DNA from: an uncultured Pseudodesulfovibrio sp.
GTDB lineage: Bacteria; Desulfobacterota; Desulfovibrionia; Desulfovibrionales; Desulfovibrionaceae
Direction of reading: 5' to 3'
Assembly: GCF_963675635.1 (NCBI RefSeq)
Contig: NZ_OY776488.1
Coordinates: 1-64,000, forward strand
Length of the DNA: 64,000 nt
Under the pieces are notes generated by a model that had not been told where the DNA came from, did no database searches, and worked only from the letters and a program-made list of their open reading frames with translations. This document shows, piece after piece, positions 55,210 to 63,733 of the stretch. A program made the position numbers and the translations under genes. The first letter of the stretch is position 1, and each line of letters starts with the position of its first letter.

Positions 55210-56040
55210 CTATTGTTTATGCCACCAGAGCATTGCGGTCTGGACATTGCGCGTGAGTACGGGCTTTCCTGTGTGCGTGTCGAGTGTGTTGCTCAGGATT
55301 ATGCGGATGATGTCCTGTTCTTCCTGTGAGGATACATATAGGTTTTCTGTCCAGCATTGCACGGCGTCGTCCATGTCGGCATAGGTGGTTACGTGCTGTT
55401 GGGGGATAATGGATACTTCCGGGCGAATGTCCATTGAATGGAGCAGGTTGAGCAGCAGTGCGTAGTCCGGTCCGGCAACGTATTCCTCTCCGAACAGCGC
55501 AGGCCAGAACCTGTCGTAGCCGAAACACTCCCTCCCGGCGAACCAGAACAGGCAGACGGTACGGCTGGCTGCGGCGTTCATGGCTGCCAGCGCCTTGCCG
55601 ACATCTTTCATGATAAGGGAATAGGACGAAAGGACGACGTCGTGGGGAATGATGTCTCCATCCACAACAGCTTCTTCCCAGCCTTTGTTGAGTGGCTGTA
55701 TGTTTGTCACGCCTTCCTTTTCGGCACGCTGCTCAAGCTTTTTCAGCATGCCTTCTGATGGATCAAGGGCGGTGACTTGTCTGGCTGATTTGGCCAAAGG
55801 AACCGCGAGATTGCCGGGGCCACAGCCGATGTCCAGCAGTGTGGTTTCGCTGTCGAGGCCGATATGGTCCAGTACCGCCTGAATGCGGCCCGAGGCTCCG
55901 TTGTCCATCGTACTGAATCGGTTTGCCCGCTTGTCCCAGTATGACGGGCTGTTCGCTCTTCGCATTATTATGGATGACTTTGCGTAGGCCCGTGTCCATT
56001 CTGTGCTCCAGTCGGTGCTGTTGTCAGGTTTGCCGGTCAT
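55210..56040 (-). CDS. SAM-dependent methyltransferase in a metal-chelate ABC operon
   Basis: A 276-aa class I methyltransferase. The SAM-binding motif is TTLLDIGCGPGNLAVPLAK and the acidic residue follows in VTALDPSEGMLKKL. The remainder is the usual Rossmann fold with no visible target motif. The start at 56040 overlaps the ABC ATPase stop (ATGA), so it is translated with the importer. Such enzymes recur behind cobalamin/siderophore-type ABC genes in anaerobes. It may modify the imported metal chelate, but that is inference. Confidence 0.82.
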   Translation of the reverse strand: MTGKPDNSTDWSTEWTRAYAKSSIIMRRANSPSYWDKRANRFSTMDNGASGRIQAVLDHIGLDSETTLLDIGCGPGNLAVPLAKSARQVTALDPSEGMLKKLEQRAEKEGVTNIQPLNKGWEEAVVDGDIIPHDVVLSSYSLIMKDVGKALAAMNAAASRTVCLFWFAGRECFGYDRFWPALFGEEYVAGPDYALLLNLLHSMDIRPEVSIIPQQHVTTYADMDDAVQCWTENLYVSSQEEQDIIRIILSNTLDTHTGKPVLTRNVQTAMLWWHKQ

Positions 56041-56822
56041 GCGTTTGCTTCCCGGTTTGTCACATGCCGCGGGAGTACCATTCGGGTGGATTCCCATTGG
56101 CGAACATGGCACATGTCTTCGTAAATTTCATCGAGCACGGTGTCACACATGATGTCGGCCGGGTTCCCCTGCGCGACAAATCGCTGTTTATCCAGAACAA
56201 CCACGCTGTCGCAGAACCACAGAACGTGGTTGGGGTCGTGGGTGCATGCTACAATTGTCGTTCCCTGATCGGCTATCTGCCGCAGAATGTTCATTATCTT
56301 GATCTGGTTGCTGAAATCGAGTGCCGAAGTTGGTTCGTCCAGAAACAGCAATGGCGTTTCCTGCGCAACGGCCCGGGCGATGAGCACCATTTGCCGTTGT
56401 CCGCCGCTGAGCTGGTTGTAGGGCGTGTCGGCCATGTTTGTAATGCCGATGAGTTCCATGGCCTCGGAGACTTTCTGTTTGTGGTGTTTCGAGACACCGA
56501 ACAATTCCGAAAGGTGCGGAGTGCGGCCCATGAGCACCACGTCCTTGACTAGGTACGGGAAGGGTGGTTTGTGCTCCTGAGGCACGTAGGACACCATGCG
56601 GGCCATGTTGCTTATGGACGTCTGTTCCACGTTTTTGCCATCCATGCGTATGGAACCGGAGCTTTGGGCAAGGAACTTGAGGCAACATTTGAAAAGAGTT
56701 GTCTTTCCGCATCCGTTGGGACCGAACAGACCGCACAATTGACCCCGCTCAACCTGGAAGCTGATGTTTTCCAGGATGGGTGTGTCTCCGTAATTGAAGG
56801 AAAGGTCGTTCACATGCAGCAT
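56037..56822 (-). CDS. Fec/Btu-type ABC importer ATPase
   Basis: A 261-aa ATPase of the iron-siderophore/cobalamin class: Walker A GLFGPNGCGKTTLFKC, signature LSGGQRQM, Walker B LLFLDEPTSALD and H-loop ACTHDPNHVL. Start 56822 is chosen because GGAGG lies six bases ahead and the longer frame runs into the permease gene. It stands two bases behind the permease stop. Confidence 0.93.
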   Translation of the reverse strand: MLHVNDLSFNYGDTPILENISFQVERGQLCGLFGPNGCGKTTLFKCCLKFLAQSSGSIRMDGKNVEQTSISNMARMVSYVPQEHKPPFPYLVKDVVLMGRTPHLSELFGVSKHHKQKVSEAMELIGITNMADTPYNQLSGGQRQMVLIARAVAQETPLLFLDEPTSALDFSNQIKIMNILRQIADQGTTIVACTHDPNHVLWFCDSVVVLDKQRFVAQGNPADIMCDTVLDEIYEDMCHVRQWESTRMVLPRHVTNREANA

Positions 56823-56824
56823 GG

Positions 56825-57904
56825 TTATCCTCCAAAGGCTGATCTGCCTTTGCTTCGCAAAAGGTAAATCAGATAGGGCGCGCCCAGAATGGACGTGATG
56901 ATTCCTACTGGTATTTCCGTGTTTGTCAGGTTGCGAGCCAGGGTGTCGCATATCACGATATATATACTGCCCATGATGGCTGCCCCCGGCAGCATGAACC
57001 GATGGTCCGGTCCGAGCAGCATCCGGGCGGCGTGGGGCATCATGAGGCCCACCCAGGCGATGATTCCGACTATGGATACGGATAGGGCGGTCATGAGTGT
57101 CGCCAGTAGTATGAATATGATTTTGTATTTTTCCGGGTTGATTCCGAGAGTCCGTGCTTCTTCATCGCCCATGGAGATGATGTTCAGCTTCCACCCCAGC
57201 ATGCAGAGAATGCAGGTCAGCCCGATGACAGGTGGCAGGACCAGCGCCACATCCTTCCACACCGCATAATAGAAGCCGCCCATGAGCCAGAACACGATCT
57301 CACGCAGGGCCGCATCCGCTGCCAGATATTTCAGAATCGAGACAAGTGCGGTAAAGATGGACCCGATAACGACACCCGCCAGAATAAGGGTGACGATGGG
57401 CGTTTCGCCACGCACTCTTGCCAGTGAATATGCGCCGAAAACGGTAATCACGGAGAAGATGAACGCGGACAATTGGAGGGACAGCAGGAAGGTCTGGAGC
57501 ACAATCGCCAAAGCCGCACCAAAAGCCGCACCTGATGAGGCACCGAGAATATACGGTTCTACCAGCGGGTTCTTGAAGCACCCCTGAAAGACGCCGCCAG
57601 AGACAGCCAGCGCTGCGCCGACGGCGGCAGCAAGCAGCACTCGTGGCAGACGGATGTCCCAGACCACGGTGTTATGTAGCTTGTTGACCGACTCAAGATT
57701 GCCTCCCGGCAGCAGATGGGCGCATAATACCTGATACACGTTGTCGAACGTCAGTCCGAAAGGACCGATGATGACAGCCGCGACCATAACCGTCGCCAAG
57801 AGGGCGAAAAGAAGGCCGATGCTCAGAACCTTTCGGCCTTCATGGTATGTCACGCCGGTTGGCGCAGGTGTCAGCTCTATGGAACTCTCAACAGTTTCTG
57901 ACAT
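56825..57904 (-). CDS. Fec/Btu-type ABC importer permease
   Basis: A 359-aa permease of the FecCD family, with about ten helices. The conserved SGGVFQGCFKNPLVEPYILGASSGAAFGAALA and the coupling region around GDEEARTLGI, then LMMPHAARMLLGPDHR, are present. The adjacent ATPase and binding protein make a full importer. Confidence 0.94.
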   Translation of the reverse strand: MSETVESSIELTPAPTGVTYHEGRKVLSIGLLFALLATVMVAAVIIGPFGLTFDNVYQVLCAHLLPGGNLESVNKLHNTVVWDIRLPRVLLAAAVGAALAVSGGVFQGCFKNPLVEPYILGASSGAAFGAALAIVLQTFLLSLQLSAFIFSVITVFGAYSLARVRGETPIVTLILAGVVIGSIFTALVSILKYLAADAALREIVFWLMGGFYYAVWKDVALVLPPVIGLTCILCMLGWKLNIISMGDEEARTLGINPEKYKIIFILLATLMTALSVSIVGIIAWVGLMMPHAARMLLGPDHRFMLPGAAIMGSIYIVICDTLARNLTNTEIPVGIITSILGAPYLIYLLRSKGRSAFGG

Positions 57905-57910
57905 GGATGG

Positions 57911-59119
57911 TTACCACTGTTCTTCGACGGTCCAGTCAAGCCACTGGGTAGACCGCAGACCTTTCGCCGTGGTGTCGTCCACGTGGTAGACCTTCTTGTA
58001 GAAGTCCAGCACCCATTCGTTCACGGTGATATCCTTGAAGAGATCAGGGTGGGCTGCCTTGGCCATGACCATGACTTCGATGGGATATTCAATGCGCTTG
58101 GCGCAGTTGCACGGTGTCCAGGGCAGGGCCACGACACGGTGGTTCTTGACGGCACTCAGGCTCGAAAGCTTGCTGTAGTATGGAGCTGTGTAGAGTTCCT
58201 TGGGCGGATGATATCCCCATGCTGTTGGTAGAATGATGACATCCGGGTCCATGGCAAAGACATGCTCGGCATTGATGACAGAAAAACTGCCGGAGCCCTT
58301 GAATGCATTGCGTCCCTTGACGATGTCTTCAATGAAGTAGGATTCGATGGTGTCTTCGCCCTGCGCTGTTCCGGCTCCGCCTTCACCTCGGGCTTTGGGG
58401 CTCAGGCCGAAGAGCAGGACGCTGGGACGCTGGTCCTCGGTGATATCGGCGGTCCTGGTGCGTATCATGGTAATGATGCTTTCCAGGTATCGCGCCAATT
58501 CCATCGCTTCCTTTTCCTTGCCGAAAGCCTCCCCCACGATGCGGATTTCTTCGCTGATGTGCTCGACGGTGGGGTCGCAGAATGTCGGAGGCCCGTTGAG
58601 AATCACGAGCGGAATGCCCATGGCTTCAATCATCTTCATCTTGCGTTTGAGGATTTCGCTGTCGTCATTGGAGTGGCACGATCCGACCCGCATGAAGACG
58701 AGATCCGGTTCGAGTTTTGCCAGTTCTTCGAAGTTTGTGGATTGACCGTAGGTGGCCATCATGGGCACGTCGCGCAGGCGGGGATTGAGGAAGCCCACGG
58801 GGTTCATGCCGTCCAGGTAGGTATACTCCTCGCCGTTCATTGCCGGGTAGGTATATTTGAATATCTTGATCGGGCAATGAGAGCCAACAGCGATGATGGC
58901 ATCCTGCACACCGAGGGATGTCATGACTCCTGCACTGAATCCGTCATCCAGCGTGATGACACGTTTGGGAGCCATCGGGATGGTGACTTTCTTGCCGCGC
59001 ATATCGACAATCGTGCGGGTGTCGGCAAAGGCGGGATGAAGGCTGGCAACAGTCAGCACGACAGAAACCAGTGCGATTGCCATCAGGCGAATTTTCAAGC
59101 AGTGATTGTGGGACGACAC
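57911..59119 (-). CDS. Metal-chelate ABC importer substrate-binding protein
   Basis: A 402-aa binding protein of the FecB/BtuF class. It has a signal peptide (MAIALVSVVLTVASLHPAFA) and the first lobe with RTIVDMRGKKVTIPMAPKRVI. The second lobe contains NAEHVFAMDPDVIILP, the usual end pattern. A few Cys (GSHCPIKIF, PWTPCNCAKRIE) could form disulfides or meet a metal. It starts at GTG 59119. The ligand may be a siderophore, heme or corrinoid; no riboswitch was seen upstream, which speaks slightly against cobalamin. Confidence 0.88.
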   Translation of the reverse strand: MSSHNHCLKIRLMAIALVSVVLTVASLHPAFADTRTIVDMRGKKVTIPMAPKRVITLDDGFSAGVMTSLGVQDAIIAVGSHCPIKIFKYTYPAMNGEEYTYLDGMNPVGFLNPRLRDVPMMATYGQSTNFEELAKLEPDLVFMRVGSCHSNDDSEILKRKMKMIEAMGIPLVILNGPPTFCDPTVEHISEEIRIVGEAFGKEKEAMELARYLESIITMIRTRTADITEDQRPSVLLFGLSPKARGEGGAGTAQGEDTIESYFIEDIVKGRNAFKGSGSFSVINAEHVFAMDPDVIILPTAWGYHPPKELYTAPYYSKLSSLSAVKNHRVVALPWTPCNCAKRIEYPIEVMVMAKAAHPDLFKDITVNEWVLDFYKKVYHVDDTTAKGLRSTQWLDWTVEEQW

Positions 59120-59147
59120 AGTGGCACTTTCCTTTGATTGAGGGTCT

Positions 59148-59162
59148 TTAAGTTTTACTTAA
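59148..59162. promoter_or_regulatory. Palindrome TTAAGT-TTT-ACTTAA downstream of the metal-chelate operon promoter
   Basis: A perfect 6-bp dyad with a 3-bp spacer. It lies just downstream of the -10 at 59180 read on the minus strand, a typical place for a repressor. It does not match the Fur box of this window, so a different regulator is suggested. Confidence 0.45.
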
Positions 59163-59179
59163 TCAAGTTTCGTAGCACG

Positions 59180-59206
59180 ATTATCCCGCAAGAAATTGTA
59201 TGTCAA
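59180..59206 (-). promoter_or_regulatory. Sigma-70-type promoter of the metal-chelate ABC operon
   Basis: On the minus strand TTGACA (59206-59201) is followed after about 15 bases by GATAAT (59185-59180). Both are near consensus, though the spacing is slightly short unless an overlapping ATAATC/TAATCG is used. The first gene starts about 60 bp on. Confidence 0.55.
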
Positions 59207-59251
59207 CATCCGAGTGAAATGTTGTCCGGTTCTCCCGGTCTCATCACAACA

Positions 59252-59285
59252 GACAAGGCCTGGAAGAGTGTTCTTCCAGGCCTTG
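59252..59285. terminator. Perfect 15-bp hairpin between rsgA and the metal-chelate operon
   Basis: acaaggcctggaaga-gtgt-tcttccaggccttgt is perfectly paired. It lies 22 bp behind the rsgA stop. It lacks a T run but is strong enough to act as a terminator or mRNA end. Confidence 0.7.
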
Positions 59286-59307
59286 TCGTATGCGTGTTCA
59301 GTATCGT

Positions 59308-60417
59308 TTATCGTTTTCTTTTTTTTAGATCTTTTATTCGCAGGGCTACATCTTTCCAACGTTCCTTTTCTACGCGGTCCGCACTTTTTGTGCGCCGCGT
59401 CGCAAGATAATCCATTTCACGTTGCATCTTGTGGAAGCTCTCCAGCCGTTCATGTGGAAGTTTGCTGGTTTTGACAGCGTGCAATACAGCGCACCCGGGT
59501 TCTTTTTGATGCGTGCAATTGGCGAATCGGCACATTTCAGCCAGTTCTGTAATGTCGGCGAATGTGTTCTCCATCCCGTTACCGTCTTCATGAAACGCGA
59601 TTTCTCGGATGCCGGGGTTGTCCATGAGTATCCCGCCCTGCGGCATGCGAATGAGTTCCCGCACTGTCGTGGTGTGGCGCCCTTTGCCCACGCTGGCGCT
59701 GACTTTGCCTGTGGCCTGAATGTCGCTGCCAAAGAGCATGTTTGCCAATGTGGATTTCCCCGCCCCGGACGATCCGATCATGGCAACGGTCTGTCCATGT
59801 CCGAGATGGCTTTCCAACTCGGTTCTGCCCCTGCCGTCCTGCATGGACGTCAAAATGACAGGCACGCCGAAAGCAATGCTTTCAACGTCCGAAAGGAACG
59901 ATTCCGGTGCGTCATGCAGGTCTGCCTTGGTCAACACGATCACAGGGGGGAGAGCGTAGTTATGGACCAGTGTCAGATACCGTTCAAGGCGTCTGATATT
60001 GAAATCACGGTCCAGTCCGCAGACAATGAATACCGTATCAAGATTTGCGGCAATCGGTTGCTCGCGTCTTGTGGGTTTTGCCGTAGAGCCGCGTGAGCCG
60101 GCCTCACCACGGGACAGAATATTCTTGCGGGGAATGACGTCGGTAACGATGGTTCCGTCGACAATTACCCAGTCTCCGGTGACGGGATAGTCCCGGCTTT
60201 TTGAATGCATAAGCCTGCCCGCAACCGAGCAGAACCATTCCTTGAGGCCGTCAGTCACCAGAAACTGACCTCGTTGCATGCTGATAACACGGACGATGCG
60301 GCCGTCGGCCACGTCAATGGAAAGCATTTGATGGTCAAAATGGTCGTCCCAGCCTAGTTGGCGGAGTCGTGCTGGGTCATTTGATATATTCTTTTGTAAT
60401 TCGTTGTGGTCGGTCAT
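59308..60417 (-). CDS. rsgA: Ribosome small-subunit GTPase RsgA
   Basis: A 369-aa circularly permuted GTPase that acts in late 30S ribosome assembly. An OB-fold domain comes first (ISMQRGQFLVTDGLKEWFCSV). The G motifs follow in permuted order: VIVLTKADL (G4), then GSSGAGKSTLANML (G1) with GKGRHTTT (G2) and ILMDNPGIREI (G3). A C-terminal zinc site has CRFANCTHQKEPGC. The length and order are normal. Confidence 0.95.
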   Translation of the reverse strand: MTDHNELQKNISNDPARLRQLGWDDHFDHQMLSIDVADGRIVRVISMQRGQFLVTDGLKEWFCSVAGRLMHSKSRDYPVTGDWVIVDGTIVTDVIPRKNILSRGEAGSRGSTAKPTRREQPIAANLDTVFIVCGLDRDFNIRRLERYLTLVHNYALPPVIVLTKADLHDAPESFLSDVESIAFGVPVILTSMQDGRGRTELESHLGHGQTVAMIGSSGAGKSTLANMLFGSDIQATGKVSASVGKGRHTTTVRELIRMPQGGILMDNPGIREIAFHEDGNGMENTFADITELAEMCRFANCTHQKEPGCAVLHAVKTSKLPHERLESFHKMQREMDYLATRRTKSADRVEKERWKDVALRIKDLKKRKR

Positions 60418-60837
60418 GTGTTCTCACCAATTTAATTGGGGCCGGTGAATGGATCGGCCCTGATTTATCGTCCATATAAGCCTGTGAAGGGAGGTCAGAG
60501 GCTTCGGCTTTTTACAATGGTGGATGCGCTGCCGGAATAGAGGGAACAACAAAAGTCGGTTTCGAAAGAAACCCATATCAGACTGGTCTGAAAGACCTGA
60601 TTACAAACCGCCTAGAGTTGCGGTCGGAAAGCGGTTTAAGCCTGTTGGTTGCCCTGTATTTCAGCAACTTGAGGCACAAGATCAGTAAACCGTGTGAACA
60701 TGAAAACTCCTTATTCTATAATGAAAACACACCTGCCTGATAAATCGGCAGGTGTCAATTGTTTGGAGCCGGGGTTGTGGCTGGCTGTGTGTCTTTCGGT
60801 GCTTGCGCTTGCTTTTTCGAGTCGATACATTTCCTCC
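60418..60837 (+). other. 420-bp spacer with several hairpins, possible leader or small RNA
   Basis: No gene is evident. Stems include atcag-act-ggtct-gaa-agacc-tgat (60577-60601), aaaccgc with gcggttt (60605 and 60631), gttgc/gcaac near 60650-60665, and acacctgcc with ggcaggtgt (60729-60755). The last resembles a terminator but lacks a strong T run. I cannot match any known riboswitch (cobalamin, SAM, TPP) to it. An in-frame GTG at 60694 would make the following protein 48 residues longer, but it would run through the last hairpin. Confidence 0.4.
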
Positions 60838-61788
60838 ATGGAAAAACACATTACCGTACTGCTTGTGGATGCCTTCACGGCCACTCCCGGAAAAGGGAAT
60901 CGGGCCGGTGTCGTTCTTGACGGTTCAGATCTTGACGCCAAAGAGATGCAGGCTGTCGCTTCGTTGGTCAACGTGTCGGAAACGGCGTTTATGATTCCGG
61001 TCAAAGACCGGACCGAGTATGCACTTGAGGTGCGATATTTTACGCCGACGACGGAAGTCCCGAGTTGTGGTCATGCCACCATAGCCTCGCATTATGCACG
61101 TTCTCAGGCACTCGGGGTGGAGAATGGCCGGGTCGTTGCCAAGATCGGTGCCGGTATTCTGCCGGTGGATATCGCCACCCGGGGCGGCGAGAAGAAAATC
61201 GTGATGACCCAGGGGGAGATCAAATTTACTCCTGAGTATGATGCGTTGGTCAGACGCAGAATCCTGAGAGCGCTGGGGTTGGATGAAGAGGACGTTGTTC
61301 AGGGATTGCCCGTGCAGGAAGTGTCCACAGGTCACTCCAAGGTCATGATTCCCATTCGCTCGGTGAAGACGCTGGATGGATTGCGTCCTGATATGCAGGG
61401 TCTCAAGGAGATCAGCCGGGAGATTGATTGTAATGGTTATTTTGTCTTTGCATTCAACGACAAGGACGATCCATGCCTGACCAGCGGCAGGATGTTTGCT
61501 CCTGTCGCCGGTATTGATGAAGACCCGGTGACGGGCAACGGAAATGGTCCCTGCGGTGCGTATCTGTCGCTGTATGGCAGGTTGCCGGAAGTCGATGAAA
61601 TCTCCTATCTGGGCAGGCAGGGCGTTGCCATGGGCAAAGAAGGAGTGGTCGAGGTGACCGTTCACCGATCCGGCGGACGGCCACAGACCATTCAGGTCGG
61701 GGGAACGGCTGTGGAGGCAGGAGAGATGACACTGCTTCTCTCTGGCGATGATGCAGGCCATATTACTGCAACCTGTGTAGGAAAATAA
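60838..61788 (+). CDS. PhzF-family isomerase/epimerase-like protein
   Basis: A 316-aa protein of the PhzF family (diaminopimelate-epimerase fold). Present are TVLLVDAFTATPGKGNRAGVVLDG, VSETAFM with the catalytic-type Glu, SCGHATIASH and DPVTGNGNGPCGAYLSLYG. In PhzF the Glu acts as the proton-shuttling base. The substrate of most family members is unknown. I prefer the ATG at 60838, where similarity starts; a GTG at 60694 would add a hydrophobic piece and cross a hairpin. Confidence 0.85.
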   Translation: MEKHITVLLVDAFTATPGKGNRAGVVLDGSDLDAKEMQAVASLVNVSETAFMIPVKDRTEYALEVRYFTPTTEVPSCGHATIASHYARSQALGVENGRVVAKIGAGILPVDIATRGGEKKIVMTQGEIKFTPEYDALVRRRILRALGLDEEDVVQGLPVQEVSTGHSKVMIPIRSVKTLDGLRPDMQGLKEISREIDCNGYFVFAFNDKDDPCLTSGRMFAPVAGIDEDPVTGNGNGPCGAYLSLYGRLPEVDEISYLGRQGVAMGKEGVVEVTVHRSGGRPQTIQVGGTAVEAGEMTLLLSGDDAGHITATCVGK

Positions 61789-61824
61789 GCCCCCAACGAG
61801 ATTTGAAGGTTTCAAACAGGTATG

Positions 61825-61862
61825 AATGAAGGCCCGGAAGGATATCCTCCCGGGCCTTCATT
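61825..61862. terminator. Strong bidirectional hairpin between phzF-like and hydrolase genes
   Basis: The arms aatgaaggcccgg and ccgggccttcatt, with aaggatatcctc in between, form an almost perfect 38-bp palindrome. The two flanking genes converge on it, so it can stop both transcripts. Confidence 0.88.
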
Positions 61863-61894
61863 ATGGAATAAGAAAATGAATCCTGTCAGCCGGT

Positions 61895-62998
61895 TTACTT
61901 CACATCCTTGCTGACATTTTCGTATGCGGCCTTCACGCCCCACATGGGGATGGAGAGAAGCTTTGCTCCATCCAGCGGGAGTTCGTCGAAGTGAACTACC
62001 TTATAGTCCTGATTGATGTACGTCCGAAAATACAGGGCTTGTCTGTTGAGGTCGTAGACAGTTGTCCACTGGGTGTAATCGTGGCCTTTTTTACCGTCGG
62101 AGCTGACGGATGACGTGATCCCTTTGGGAATGGAAAAGTTGGCTATAAGGTTCATCCCGAGAGTGACAGCGCCGTCAGCGTCAGCCGGTTGCAGTGCCGT
62201 ATTGGCAAAAAAAGCCGCTCTGACAAAACGTGAGGGAGGTGTCATGTCTCCCGGCAATCCGAGAAGGCCGGTTCCTTCGCCCAGAGGGCGTATCGTGTAA
62301 TCGCCGAGCTTGAATTGTTCAACATTGGCGGGCCGCAAGTTGATGTAATTGCGCAGATTGTCCAGATGCCATCCGAAGTACGGGGCATTGGTGACAACGC
62401 CGACCGGGTTATCTGAAAGATGCAGTTTTCCGTCGATGTATTCAATGACGATTGCCTTGCCGGTTTTGTCCATCACGTACCAATGGGCGAGCGGGGTTGT
62501 ATGTACTGTTTCAAGAGCCACCCCGGTCAGCTTCAGCGTGGACACACCGTCTTTGACTTCGGCAATTGTGGAGTAATTGCTGAGAATCCATGCGCACATG
62601 TCCAGTTGGGCTATGGATTTTTGGTAGTCTGCGGGCGCTATTGTCGGAAAGTGGGTTTCGCCGGAGGTCATCCAGAATCCTGCGACATACAAGCTCTTTT
62701 CATTCATGCCTTCAAGCGGGCGGTCCAGTCCAAAAGCGTTGGGGCCGACAAAGGCGTACTTGCTGGTCCATTGCATGCCTTTTTTCCCGTCAGGCGCCGA
62801 AGCAGTCCATGACAGTCCCCGCGGGGTGACCATTATGTTTGATTCAGATGCAAAACCGAACTCAAGCGAACGGGCAAAAGCAACCGATCCGTCTTGCGCC
62901 ATGACGCGCATGCCAGTGCAGGCCTGTGACCATTTGGGACAGGTCAGCAGTAAGACAAAGAGCAGAAATAGAGGAACATTGAAACGGGAGTGAGACAT
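61895..62998 (-). CDS. Secreted choloylglycine-hydrolase-family (linear amide C-N hydrolase) enzyme
   Basis: A 367-aa Ntn hydrolase of the penicillin V acylase/bile salt hydrolase family. Residues 1-26 form a signal peptide whose cleavage after SQA would expose Cys27 as N-terminal nucleophile (ACTGMRV). The Arg of FARSLEFGF and the block NAPYFGWHLDNLRNYINL with the Asn and Arg typical of the site are present. The export signal is that of Gram-negative penicillin V acylases, some of which cut acyl-homoserine lactones. Substrate not known. Confidence 0.88.
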   Translation of the reverse strand: MSHSRFNVPLFLLFVLLLTCPKWSQACTGMRVMAQDGSVAFARSLEFGFASESNIMVTPRGLSWTASAPDGKKGMQWTSKYAFVGPNAFGLDRPLEGMNEKSLYVAGFWMTSGETHFPTIAPADYQKSIAQLDMCAWILSNYSTIAEVKDGVSTLKLTGVALETVHTTPLAHWYVMDKTGKAIVIEYIDGKLHLSDNPVGVVTNAPYFGWHLDNLRNYINLRPANVEQFKLGDYTIRPLGEGTGLLGLPGDMTPPSRFVRAAFFANTALQPADADGAVTLGMNLIANFSIPKGITSSVSSDGKKGHDYTQWTTVYDLNRQALYFRTYINQDYKVVHFDELPLDGAKLLSIPMWGVKAAYENVSKDVK

Positions 62999-63239
62999 GT
63001 GATCCTTCCTTGGTAGACGAGTGTTGGCTTTTTTGATGTCAGCCAGGTTGGTTCTTGCGTATTTATACCAGTATCCGATATCACGTCGCTTTAAATAATT
63101 CTATTCTCAACTGGACTCTTTTCCCGTTGTTTTCGAGAACTGGACAGGCTTGTGGACGGGATGGTTCAATGGTAGGCGGAACGCAGGAAAACCATGGACA
63201 AGGCTAAGACAGCCCTGTTCGAGAGGCATATAGGATGCA
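62999..63239. other. Divergent spacer, no gene
   Basis: The 241 bp between the hydrolase and the YbaK-like gene hold no convincing gene or clear operator. Confidence 0.4.
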
Positions 63240-63710
63240 ATGATGACCCCAGCTATTGATAAGGCGAAGAAAGCCGGTATCACTTTTTTTGTGCATGAAT
63301 ATGAGCATGATCCAGCCGCGGAATCGTATGGCATGGAGGCGGCTGAAAAATTGAAGATTGTGCCTGAAAGGGTGTTCAAAACCCTTGTTGTCAGCAGTGG
63401 CGGAAAGGATCTGACCGTGGCGGTCCTGCCAGTTTCAAAACATCTGGATATGAAGCTGTTGGCCAAGGCCGTCGGTGTGAAAAAAGTGGGAATGGCCGAA
63501 ATCGGGCTGGTGGAGAGGGTGACCGGCTACGTTGTCGGCGGCGTGAGTCCTCTCGGTCAGAAGAAACAACTTAAAACCGTCATCGATTCTTCGGCCGAAG
63601 CGTATGCGACCATATTCGTGAGCGGTGGCCGGAGAGGCGTGGATATCGAGCTCTCCCCGGACGACCTTGCAAAGCTGACGCGTGCTGATTTTGCTTCGGT
63701 CGCCAAGTAA
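63240..63710 (+). CDS. ybaK: Cys-tRNA(Pro) deacylase, YbaK/EbsC type
   Basis: A 156-aa tRNA-editing protein that removes cysteine from tRNA-Pro. It has the YbaK core with EYEHDPAAESYGMEAAEKL, FKTLVVSSGGKDLTVAVLPVSKHLDMKLLAK and VGGVSPLGQKKQLKTVID. The length is typical. It starts MMTPAIDKAKKAGI. Confidence 0.93.
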   Translation: MMTPAIDKAKKAGITFFVHEYEHDPAAESYGMEAAEKLKIVPERVFKTLVVSSGGKDLTVAVLPVSKHLDMKLLAKAVGVKKVGMAEIGLVERVTGYVVGGVSPLGQKKQLKTVIDSSAEAYATIFVSGGRRGVDIELSPDDLAKLTRADFASVAK

Positions 63711-63733
63711 TTTCGTTCTGCATTGTTGTGCTT

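Noticed and set aside
59122..59137. Sigma-54-like TGGCAC...TTTGA on the plus strand
   Set aside because: The -12 part is poor and no plus-strand gene follows within a kilobase; the region is the leader of the minus-strand binding-protein gene.
60694..60837. N-terminal extension of the PhzF-like protein
   Set aside because: It crosses a hairpin, lacks a clear ribosome binding site and adds 48 residues outside the family's usual length.
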